64,000 nucleotides of DNA. Source: Singulisphaera sp. GP187 (GTDB lineage: Bacteria; Planctomycetota; Phycisphaerae; Phycisphaerales; SM1A02). This document shows positions 1-6,997 of this stretch, in pieces. The position numbers and the translations under genes are program-made. Under the pieces are notes generated by a model. The model worked only from the letters and a program-made list of their open reading frames with translations. It made no database searches and was not told where the DNA came from. The DNA lies in NCBI GenBank assembly GCA_945871915.1, contig CAMBXO010000003.1, positions 124,001-188,000 of the forward strand. Reading direction: 5' to 3'. How positions within the stretch are numbered: the first letter of the stretch is position 1; every line of letters begins with the position of its first letter.

Positions 1-1
1 C

Positions 2-103
2 GACACCATCCACATTACGCGCGAAGAGGGCAAGGACCACCTTGCTTTCAAGGCGTCCAAAGCACCAGCGGCTGAGACCAAGACCGCGGCAACCCCCGGC
101 TGA
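2..103 (+). CDS. C-terminal fragment of an unidentified protein (5' end outside window)
   Basis: An open frame enters from the left edge and ends at TGA 101-103. The visible 33 residues read DTIHITREEGKD near the edge and end in an Ala/Thr/Lys-rich tail (KAPAAETKTAATPG). A low-complexity tail like this is common at the end of soluble bacterial proteins, but the family cannot be recognised from so little. That this is a real gene end is supported by the strong plus-strand intrinsic terminator 26 bp downstream (129-159). No function is proposed. Confidence 0.55.
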   Translation, partial: DTIHITREEGKDHLAFKASKAPAAETKTAATPG

Positions 104-128
104 TTGCATCCAGTCAAGCGTTTGCACC

Positions 129-159
129 ACACCGTTGCTTTCGCAGCGGTGTTTTTCTT
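129..159 (+). terminator. Intrinsic terminator for the gene ending at 103
   Basis: Positions 129-138 pair with 143-152 (ACACCGTTGC with GCAGCGGTGT, one G.U pair) around a TTTC loop. The stem is followed directly by a T-rich tract, TTTTTCTT, at 152-159. Only the plus strand has the U-tract. The terminator reaches the 3' end of the convergent minus-strand gene, whose stop is at 158-160. Confidence 0.85.
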
Positions 160-769
160 AGCGAATGCCCGCCAAGCCAAGTCCCTCCGGCGTTCGTTCA
201 ATCTCCACGATCGTAAAGCCAAACTTGCCACGATCGGAATCCGGCAATTGGTATCGGGTCATCTCAGGATTGACTTGCGTCACTTTCATCGTCGCTGATC
301 GCATGGCGGACGTGATGTAAAGACTGGAGGCCATCAACTCCCGTCGATTCGCTTCGCAGTATTTCACGAACGCCTCGCGACCACCGGTTGATTTCATGCG
401 TTCACGCTGCGGCGCCGAGAGCACCACATCGTAAATCTCACCGTACGCCTGATTGCGAAGACCCCCCATAAAGGACTCCATCACCAAATCAGGAATCAGA
501 ATCGGCGCGCGAGTGGGCTTCTGAGGTGCACTTGGATTTTCTGCAGGTGCGGTCGCATCCGGTGTCACGGCCTGATCGACTCTCGTGCTCGCTGAACCCG
601 GAATTTTAGAAGTCACCACCACCTTGGTTCCATCGGGTCGCACATAGGTCTCTTCCAGTGGTCGCCCTTGATTGATCGCAATGTAATCGGGCCGGTAGTG
701 ATATTCGGTGCGCTCCGTTGCACAATGGCACAGCGCCACCACCATCATGGCGAGGGCCAATCGCATCAT
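158..769 (-). CDS. Putative exported lipoprotein, last gene of the nadB operon
   Basis: A 203-aa protein. The start chosen is the ATG at 769, which overlaps the nadB stop as ATGA; a longer frame upstream would overlap nadB extensively. The N-terminus is a short hydrophobic signal with MRLALAMMVVALCHC, and the adjacent cysteines suggest lipidation, although the lipobox is not canonical. The middle is Pro/Ala-rich (about residues 75-100). The rest is a compact domain with the phrases RNQAYGEIYDVVLSAPQRERM and AFVKYCEANRREL. I do not recognise the family. Translational coupling to nadB suggests co-expression only, not a shared pathway. Confidence 0.75.
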   Translation of the reverse strand: MMRLALAMMVVALCHCATERTEYHYRPDYIAINQGRPLEETYVRPDGTKVVVTSKIPGSASTRVDQAVTPDATAPAENPSAPQKPTRAPILIPDLVMESFMGGLRNQAYGEIYDVVLSAPQRERMKSTGGREAFVKYCEANRRELMASSLYITSAMRSATMKVTQVNPEMTRYQLPDSDRGKFGFTIVEIERTPEGLGLAGIR

Positions 770-2436
770 GGTCGTGCAGCGCGGACATCGGCCAGCGCCC
801 CCACCGAAGCCCACGCGTGACCGCTCTGACCGTATCGCCAAAGCAAGTGCCCGCACAGATTGGAATCGACCGCTGGAAAATCGGCGCGTCCATGTGTTCC
901 GCGACTTTCCGTTCGTGTCAGTGCAGCCTGCGTGGCCAAGCGCCCCACCGTCAACATGTTCTGAACTTCCCACCCTTCCGGATTTTCAAAGACTCGATCC
1001 ATGGCGTAGCGATTCCAGAAGTCAAACATGCCAAGCACATCTTGCAAGCGTGTGCCAGTGCGTTCCACTCCCATATTCCGCCACATCGCGCTGCGAAGAC
1101 TGCTGCGGATGTCGGAGAGATCCAATTCGCCTCGATCCTGTTGCTCCACTTCATGAACCAGTGTGAATGGGCCGGCTTGCGGTGCGTCATCATGCAGAAT
1201 CGCTTCTGCAACGCGAGCACCAAAGACAAGACCTTCCAGCAAACTGTTGCTGGCCAATCGATTGGCGCCATGCACGCCCGTGGCGGCAACTTCGCCGCAT
1301 GCATACAAGTTGTCCAAATCCGTTCGACCATTTCGATCGGTTCGCACACCTCCAACACAATAGTGCGCCGCCGGATGAACTGGGATCAGATCATGCCCGG
1401 GGTCAAGACCAAATCCACCAAGCATGCGGGCCAAACCCGGAAACCGCTTGCGAAAACCTTCCCCGCCCATGGCTCGTGCATCCAACAAGACATGACTCTC
1501 ACCCGTAGCCGCCAGATGTTGCATGATCGCGCGGCTCACCACATCGCGCGTCGCCAGCGACCCGCGATCATCAACCCCATCCATGATCGAGTGCCCCTTG
1601 CGATCCACCAGAATTGCTCCTTCGCCACGAACGGCTTCACTAATTAAGTGACGCGGTGCACCCGCGACATACAACGTGGTTGGGTGAAATTGCATGAATT
1701 CCAAATCGGCCAGCGTTGCCCCCGCCCGCCACGCCATGGCGACTCCGTCTCCAGTTGCCACTCGAGGATTGCTTGTCTCACGCCACAACTGTCCGGACCC
1801 GCCCGTGGCCACAACGACTGACTTGGCCCAGATAATTTGCAAACCGTATCGGGGATGCCAACTCACAATGCCGGCAGCGCGTCGTTGCTGACGCCGCGTA
1901 TCCACCAGCACATCGATAGCGAAACAACGATCAAAGATGCGAAGCTTTGGAAGCGTGCGAACCCGTTCAATAAGGCAGCGAGCCAATTCACTTCCGGTGG
2001 CATCACCATCCGTATGCAGAATGCGATGGTGATGATGGCCGCCCTCGAGCCCCATGGCGGGCGCACCAGCAGGGTCGCGATCAACGCGCATTCCCCATGT
2101 AAGCAATTGACTCACTTCCTCCGCACCCTGCTCCACCAACACACGCACCACGTCGGGTTCACACAATCCTGCACCCGCTTCAAGCGTGTCGGCAATGTGG
2201 TTGTCCACGGTGTCGTGTGGTGCGAGCGCCGCAGCAATGCCACCTTGTGCCCAACTTGTATTGGAAAGATCAATCGCTTCCTTGGCAATCAGAATGACAT
2301 CGTGTTGATCGCCTAAACCGATCGCCGTACGCAACCCCGCCACACCGGATCCAACCACGACGGTGTCACAAAAAATCTGTGGCAACAGATTGGACCGAAA
2401 CGGAATCAACAGTGTGCGGTCCGCTGCGTGACTCAT
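766..2436 (-). CDS. nadB: L-aspartate oxidase
   Basis: 556 aa, the usual length for NadB. It oxidises L-aspartate to iminoaspartate with FAD, the first step of de novo NAD synthesis, in the cytosol; NadA then condenses the product with dihydroxyacetone phosphate. Visible marks are the dinucleotide-binding segment VVVGSGVAGLRTAIGL near residue 25, the HHHHRILHTDGDATG region, ISEAVRGEGAIL, and HPAAHYCVGGVRTD followed by LYACGEVAATGVHGANRLASNS, characteristic of the succinate dehydrogenase/NadB flavoprotein family. The start at 2436 (MSHAADRTLL) makes an ATGA overlap with the preceding gene's stop, so a longer upstream frame is rejected. nadA and nadC are not in the window. Confidence 0.95.
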   Translation of the reverse strand: MSHAADRTLLIPFRSNLLPQIFCDTVVVGSGVAGLRTAIGLGDQHDVILIAKEAIDLSNTSWAQGGIAAALAPHDTVDNHIADTLEAGAGLCEPDVVRVLVEQGAEEVSQLLTWGMRVDRDPAGAPAMGLEGGHHHHRILHTDGDATGSELARCLIERVRTLPKLRIFDRCFAIDVLVDTRRQQRRAAGIVSWHPRYGLQIIWAKSVVVATGGSGQLWRETSNPRVATGDGVAMAWRAGATLADLEFMQFHPTTLYVAGAPRHLISEAVRGEGAILVDRKGHSIMDGVDDRGSLATRDVVSRAIMQHLAATGESHVLLDARAMGGEGFRKRFPGLARMLGGFGLDPGHDLIPVHPAAHYCVGGVRTDRNGRTDLDNLYACGEVAATGVHGANRLASNSLLEGLVFGARVAEAILHDDAPQAGPFTLVHEVEQQDRGELDLSDIRSSLRSAMWRNMGVERTGTRLQDVLGMFDFWNRYAMDRVFENPEGWEVQNMLTVGRLATQAALTRTESRGTHGRADFPAVDSNLCGHLLWRYGQSGHAWASVGALADVRAARP

Positions 2437-3614
2437 GGCGAAGTCGCCTGCAATGCAATCGCTGGCTTGCCACAGGTTCGGATCGCCGAATCTTTGCCGA
2501 TCTGTGCAATCCACAATTGGCTACTGCGATCGTCGCCACGCTGACAGGTCCACATGAGCCACTGACCATTGGGGGAAATCGCCGGAAGAAGATCTGCGCC
2601 AGCTGCGGTGGTGACCCGCTGCGGCACCGGCACGGCGGGATCGCTGGTGACCGCAACAACAAACAATTCATAATTGCGATGGCCTTCGCGACTGGTCGCA
2701 AAAACCACGGCTCGTCCATCGGGTGTCCAGTAGGGCGCCCAGTTCACATGTTCATCCTGTGTCAATGGGCGAGCATTCTGAACCCCGCTCACGCGACCAT
2801 CAGAATCTCGCATCACGCTCGCCGTAAACACTTGCAGCAGATTGTCGTGATTTCGATCGGCCCGCCAAACAATGCGAGAACCATCGGGGCTAAAGAAGGC
2901 ACCTCCGTCGTACCCATCGGCCTGCACAATGTGCGTCACTTTGCCCGTTGGCAAATCGTGAACAAAGAGATCGCCTTCGCCATCCACCATTCTGGTGAAA
3001 ATTAGTGATCGCCCATCCGATGCAATGGAGCCCTCGGCGGTGTAGCCCTTGCCATCACCCACAACTGGCTGAAGCGATTCAACGGAACCGTCAGCCGTTC
3101 GAAGATCGGCTCTCACGATCCGCATTTCTGGCGGAAAACTCCATCGATACGTGCGGCCATCTCGCTGGTACCCGGGCGTTGGGCCATCCGCTGGCGGCGT
3201 GACCGTGCTTGCGAAATACAGTTGATTGGGATCTCGCGGGTCAAACCACCCACAGGTATTCGCGCTGCCCTTGGGGCTGATTCGCCGAATGTTGTCAAGC
3301 CGCCACGGGTTTGCATCATTGGCGCGCGCGAGGTCGGCCACATACATCGCGTAATGCGCACTCTCCGGTTCGCCATTGGGCATCTTCTCGATGGCTTGAA
3401 AGACAATCCGCGTTGCCGATGGATTGAAATACGCTTCACCACCCTTGACAAAGCGATCCGGGAAGGTGAGTTGCGTGGGCTGCAGCAATCCCTGTTCGTC
3501 GGTGCGCCAATTCACGTGTGGAGTGCCCGAGGTTTGTTCGGTGTTTGGCGACGAGGTCGTGGCCGTGCAGGAAGTGAGCAAGCAGACCGCAATGGTTAGG
3601 AAAATGGACCGCAT
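2433..3614 (-). CDS. TolB-like beta-propeller lipoprotein
   Basis: 393 aa. The start at 3614 gives a textbook lipoprotein signal, MRSIFLTIAVCLLTSC, with lipobox LTSC. It also lies 9 nt from the TACACT box at 3624-3629. Repeated segments such as FNPSATRIVFQA, IASDGRSLIFTRM, FSPDGSRIVWRAD, WTPDGRAVVFATSREG and ISPNGQWLMWTCQ are WD40-like/TolB propeller blades (PD40). Such proteins sit at the outer membrane or in the periplasm; some are Tol-associated and others are peptidase-like propellers. No pal or tolA lies next to it, so a Tol role is only inference. It heads the operon with nadB and a second lipoprotein. Confidence 0.85.
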   Translation of the reverse strand: MRSIFLTIAVCLLTSCTATTSSPNTEQTSGTPHVNWRTDEQGLLQPTQLTFPDRFVKGGEAYFNPSATRIVFQAIEKMPNGEPESAHYAMYVADLARANDANPWRLDNIRRISPKGSANTCGWFDPRDPNQLYFASTVTPPADGPTPGYQRDGRTYRWSFPPEMRIVRADLRTADGSVESLQPVVGDGKGYTAEGSIASDGRSLIFTRMVDGEGDLFVHDLPTGKVTHIVQADGYDGGAFFSPDGSRIVWRADRNHDNLLQVFTASVMRDSDGRVSGVQNARPLTQDEHVNWAPYWTPDGRAVVFATSREGHRNYELFVVAVTSDPAVPVPQRVTTAAGADLLPAISPNGQWLMWTCQRGDDRSSQLWIAQIGKDSAIRTCGKPAIALQATSP

Positions 3615-3623
3615 GGGAGAAAG

Positions 3624-3629
3624 AGTGTA
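3624..3629 (-). promoter_or_regulatory. -10 box (TACACT) of the TolB-like/nadB operon
   Basis: TACACT on the minus strand ends 9 nt before the ATG at 3614. There is no clear -35 box and no Shine-Dalgarno, which fits a leaderless or near-leaderless transcript. Confidence 0.6.
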
Positions 3630-3676
3630 TGCCGACCATGTTCCATGGGATATGCTTGAAGTGAAGGGGTCACACC

Positions 3677-3967
3677 ATGAGCCACCACACCGAGCAGACG
3701 ATGAAGCAACTCTTTGCGCATCCAACTTCTCACAACATTCATTGGCGAGAAATTGTGCATATGTTTCAGGGACTCGGTGCCCAGTGCGACGAAACGAAGA
3801 AGGACCACTTGAAGGTGACGTTGAATGGGCACGAAATGACCTTTGGAATTCCCAAGCAAAGCGGGCACACGCTTGGAAGTAATCACGAGATTTCGCAGAT
3901 TCGCCGCTTCCTGAAACAGTGCGGTGTCGCGCCGTCGGAGTGCCGATCGACCGACGGCCCAACCTGA
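3677..3967 (+). CDS. Small HicA-like (dsRBD-fold) protein, unpaired
   Basis: 96 aa. The core HNIHWREIVHMFQGLGAQ...DHLKVTLNGHEMTFGIPKQSGHTL...ISQIRRFLKQCGV has the alpha-beta-beta-beta-alpha pattern of HicA-type small RNA-binding proteins, with a His in the GHTL turn where HicA carries its catalytic His. HicA toxins are normally paired with a HicB antitoxin of about 70-150 aa; here the neighbours are a lipoprotein gene (divergent) and a GNAT gene 7 bp downstream, neither HicB-like. I therefore do not call it a toxin. It may be a housekeeping HicA-fold protein of unknown target. Confidence 0.65.
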   Translation: MSHHTEQTMKQLFAHPTSHNIHWREIVHMFQGLGAQCDETKKDHLKVTLNGHEMTFGIPKQSGHTLGSNHEISQIRRFLKQCGVAPSECRSTDGPT

Positions 3968-3974
3968 GTTCTGC

Positions 3975-4475
3975 ATGCCGATTCAGATTCGTTCCATTAC
4001 GCCAGACGATCTCGCCGAAGTCCGTGCAGAACTTCGGACCCATTGGCACTCCCATGAAATTTGGTCGCTTGGCCGACGGCACCAAGCCGATCAACTTCCT
4101 GGTTTTGTTGCACATGTCAATGGGGCGTTTGCCGGACTTGTCACCCTGAACATGGACCCCGGCGGCTGGCAATGCGAAGTGATCACGCTGAGCAGTCGCA
4201 GTAAAGTGGAAGGAACGGGCGCTGCGCTTCTTTCAGCGGCCACCGCGTATGCCACGGCGAAAGGGTGCCGGCGCATCTATCTCACCACAACGAATGACAA
4301 CACGCGCGCCATTCGCTTTTATCAACGACAGGGTTGGCACTTTGCGGCGCTCCACCGAGGCATCGTGGATCGCGTGCGCACACTTGTTCCGGGGGTTCCT
4401 CTGCATGGCCATGACGGCATTCAAATTCGGGATGAACTCGAATTTGAACGCTGGCTTGTCGACGCAACACCTTAG
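3975..4475 (+). CDS. GNAT-family N-acetyltransferase
   Basis: 166 aa. The start MPIQIRSITPDDLAEVR is typical of GNAT proteins, whose first strand and helix follow the Met directly. The acetyl-CoA-binding region is partly degenerate (LSSRSKVEGTGAALLSAATAYATAKGCRRIYLTTTNDNTRAIRFYQRQGW); the Q/RxxGxG/A signature reads as KVEGTGAAL, and the NTRAIRFYQRQGW motif at the end of the fold is well conserved. The substrate cannot be told. It lies 7 bp after the HicA-like gene and is probably co-transcribed with it. Confidence 0.85.
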   Translation: MPIQIRSITPDDLAEVRAELRTHWHSHEIWSLGRRHQADQLPGFVAHVNGAFAGLVTLNMDPGGWQCEVITLSSRSKVEGTGAALLSAATAYATAKGCRRIYLTTTNDNTRAIRFYQRQGWHFAALHRGIVDRVRTLVPGVPLHGHDGIQIRDELEFERWLVDATP

Positions 4476-4526
4476 ACAACGCCCCGACTTCACTCGCTTC
4501 ATCGACAGATCCGTACCAACTCTTGG

Positions 4527-4934
4527 CTAAAGGTTCAGCAGCAACACTTCGCCGACGCACAGCATGAAGTACGGCACCAGCGTTGCGGCTCCGGCGTAAT
4601 CCTTTGCAAGACGCTGCCCAATAAAGAGAATCAGAATGTCAATCGTGGCAAGTTGAGCACCGTACAACGCCCAGGTGGTTTGATCTGACAAAACGATCTG
4701 CACACCGCCCACCAAGGCAAGAATTCCCGCACTCACCTCGGCCACGGTCACCATAAGCAACATGCCCTTTACCTGTCCACGAACTGGCGACTTGGCAAAA
4801 TGCTCCTTGAGCCATGCAAGATTGTCGGCAAAGTTAAAAACTTTATCCAAGCCCGATTGCAAAAACAGAACGGCCAGAAAAATAATCGTGGTTGCTTGTG
4901 CAAAGACAACTGGATTGAGAAGATGTTGGATCAC
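4527..4934 (-). CDS. DoxX-like four-helix membrane protein
   Basis: 135 aa with four hydrophobic segments at about residues 10-27, 57-77, 87-103 and 113-133. The motif FLQSGLDKVFNF in the first helix resembles the DoxX/DoxD family phrase around G-x-x-K. The family is linked to quinone or thiosulfate redox chemistry in some members, but most are uncharacterised. The start is GTG 4934, placed 6 nt from the TAGACT box at 4941-4946. It is divergent from the RluA gene with only 25 bp between the two start codons. Confidence 0.75.
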   Translation of the reverse strand: MIQHLLNPVVFAQATTIIFLAVLFLQSGLDKVFNFADNLAWLKEHFAKSPVRGQVKGMLLMVTVAEVSAGILALVGGVQIVLSDQTTWALYGAQLATIDILILFIGQRLAKDYAGAATLVPYFMLCVGEVLLLNL

Positions 4935-4959
4935 GGATTCAGTCTAGCCTCTACGTGTC
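4935..4959. promoter_or_regulatory. Bidirectional promoter with overlapping -10 boxes
   Basis: The 25-bp gap between the divergent start codons contains AGTCTAGCCT (4941-4950). Read on the plus strand, TAGCCT (4945-4950) ends 9 nt before ATG 4960. Read on the minus strand, TAGACT (4946-4941) ends 6 nt before GTG 4934. The two boxes share the central TA, the arrangement known for symmetric bidirectional promoters. Confidence 0.7.
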
Positions 4960-5634
4960 ATGACCACTCCTGATCCATTCCTGATCGATGGCTATCGAGT
5001 GATCGAAGAGGGTCCTGGATTCATTGTTGTTGAAAAAGCCAGCGGACTTCTGAGCGTGCCTGGCATCGGACCAGACAAGACCGATTGCCTTGTTGCCCGC
5101 GTGGCCAGCCGTTATGCGGGTACTCGCATTGTGCATCGCCTGGACTGTGACACCAGTGGCGTGATGGTGCTGGCAACTGACGCGGCCACCCATCGTCGCC
5201 TGAGCATGGCCTTCGAAGCCCGACAGGTAGACAAAACGTACGTCGCCTGCGTGGCTGGGCTGATGCAAAGTGACTCCGGTGAAGTGGACTTGCCCCTGCG
5301 GAAACAGGTGCTTGGAAGTTCCAAGCAAATCGTCTGCCATAAACACGGTCGCCCAAGTCAGACCCAATGGCATGTTGAATCGCGGCTTCAGAGCGTTCCG
5401 CAATCGGTGCGTGTTGAATCGGTTCCGTTCTTTCCGTGCTCGATGGTTCGGCTGGAACCTCGCACTGGTCGAAGCCACCAATTGCGTGTGCATATGGCCG
5501 CATTGGGGCATCCCATTCTCGGTGACAATATGTATGCACCACCAAACGTCTTTGGTGCATCGACTCGGCTCTGCCTTCATGCAAGCGTGCTCACCTTTGA
5601 AGGTCGCACCTTTGTTGCACCGCCGCCTTTTTAA
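4960..5634 (+). CDS. RluA-family RNA pseudouridine synthase
   Basis: 224 aa. It converts specific uridines in rRNA or tRNA to pseudouridine. The catalytic block is RIVHRLDCDTSGVMVLAT (HRLDxxTSG), in which the Asp is the nucleophile; the C-terminal block is LEPRTGRSHQLRVHMAALGHPILGD, equally diagnostic. There is no N-terminal S4 RNA-binding domain, so it belongs with the short, single-domain members (RluA/TruC-like). The start at 4960 is fixed by the TAGCCT box 9 nt upstream and by the divergent DoxX gene. The target position cannot be told from sequence alone. Confidence 0.92.
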   Translation: MTTPDPFLIDGYRVIEEGPGFIVVEKASGLLSVPGIGPDKTDCLVARVASRYAGTRIVHRLDCDTSGVMVLATDAATHRRLSMAFEARQVDKTYVACVAGLMQSDSGEVDLPLRKQVLGSSKQIVCHKHGRPSQTQWHVESRLQSVPQSVRVESVPFFPCSMVRLEPRTGRSHQLRVHMAALGHPILGDNMYAPPNVFGASTRLCLHASVLTFEGRTFVAPPPF

Positions 5635-5703
5635 TTCCTCACGGGGTCGGTCGCACCGATCGATCGCCAACCAACACGGACGGCCCGCGTTAAACGGGAT
5701 GCG

Positions 5704-6996
5704 TTAGGAAGTTTTCTGCGGATCACTCGACCGAGCGCCCAGCCCTGCGAAAATTGAAACCACGATCGCCGCCATCGTGTACATCGCTGGGCCATTCGGC
5801 CAGTGCTTGCTGTCGACCATCCACGCGGCCACGATCGGTGCGGTGCTGGCCAAAGCTGCCATGGCAATGCTGTAACTCAACGAAATCAAGCTGCATCGCC
5901 CCATGCGGGGAATCATTTCGGTGAGCAACGCCCCCTGAATACCCATGAGCGCCCCAATAGGAATGCTCAAACCAATTTGTGCGATCGTCAGTTGGAGAAT
6001 GGAACCTGAAAACGCAATCTGAAACATGGGCAAGACCAACGCCAGCAACATGAACTTGAAAACCAAACTGACGCGTTTGCGCCCAAAGCGATCCGAAAGC
6101 CATCCTCCAGCCACCACCATGAACGCTTGAAACACCAGAATGGCCGCGTTGATGCCCTGCGAGAGTCCGGCATGGTGCGGGTTGCGTTGCGAAAATTGAT
6201 CGGGCAGGTAAACGAAGCCAATGTAAAAGGCAATGTTGACCGCGGCCACAATCGCAATCACTCGCAACATCAGTCGCCAGTGCAATCGAAACGCACTCAA
6301 CATGGGAACCCATGGGTATGGAGCGGTGTCGCTGACAAACTCCGTGGACTCCGGCAACTTTGCTCGCACCACCATGCCAATCGCTGCCACCACAACACCG
6401 CCTAGAAACGGAATGCGCCATCCCCAGGCTTGCATCGCCGGCGCATCCATCGTTGCGTAGAGCAATGCCACCACAGCGGAACCACACATCATTCCAACGA
6501 GGGCGCCCACGGTGGCCAGACTGCTGAGAAGTCCTCGCCGCTGCGGTGTCGAAGTCTCAGCGATGTAAATCATGGCGCCGGTGTATTCACCTCCAACCGA
6601 GAGGCCCTGAAACATCCGCATCACCACCAGCAGCACCGGCGCCCACATTCCAATCTGCGAATACCCCGGAATCAAACCCATCAGCAAACTCGAGAGACCC
6701 ATCAGCATCATTCCAACCAGCAACATGTGCCGCCGTCCAAGGTGATCTCCCACCAATCCAAGAAGGAGTCCGCCAACGGGTCGCATGAAATACCCAATGC
6801 TGAAGACGGCAAAGGAACTCAGTGTGACCGCAAGCGGGTCGTCGGAAGGAAAGAAGACCTTTCCAAGAACGGGCGCTAAATATCCGTACACAGCAAAGTC
6901 AAACCACTCCAGCGCGGAGCCAATGCTGCCAGCAAGAATGATGTGCGTTGCCCGCTTTGGATTTTCCATAGAGGCCACAGTTGGATGACTCATCAT
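5704..6996 (-). CDS. MFS transporter of the metabolite:H+ symporter (MHS) family
   Basis: 430 aa with about 12 transmembrane helices. The opening ATHIILAGSIGSALEWFDFAVYGYLAPVLGKVFFP is the hallmark of MHS permeases (ProP, ShiA, KgtP, CitA): the EWFDF(A/Y)YGY motif in helix 1. A second hallmark is FSIGYFMRPVGGLLLGLVGDHLGRR, the loop 2-3 motif. Substrates in this family are osmolytes and organic acids; which one applies here cannot be told. The start at 6996 (MMSHP) lies 1 nt past the sqhC stop, so it is translated with the cyclase from one message. Confidence 0.88.
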   Translation of the reverse strand: MMSHPTVASMENPKRATHIILAGSIGSALEWFDFAVYGYLAPVLGKVFFPSDDPLAVTLSSFAVFSIGYFMRPVGGLLLGLVGDHLGRRHMLLVGMMLMGLSSLLMGLIPGYSQIGMWAPVLLVVMRMFQGLSVGGEYTGAMIYIAETSTPQRRGLLSSLATVGALVGMMCGSAVVALLYATMDAPAMQAWGWRIPFLGGVVVAAIGMVVRAKLPESTEFVSDTAPYPWVPMLSAFRLHWRLMLRVIAIVAAVNIAFYIGFVYLPDQFSQRNPHHAGLSQGINAAILVFQAFMVVAGGWLSDRFGRKRVSLVFKFMLLALVLPMFQIAFSGSILQLTIAQIGLSIPIGALMGIQGALLTEMIPRMGRCSLISLSYSIAMAALASTAPIVAAWMVDSKHWPNGPAMYTMAAIVVSIFAGLGARSSDPQKTS

Positions 6997-6997
6997 G

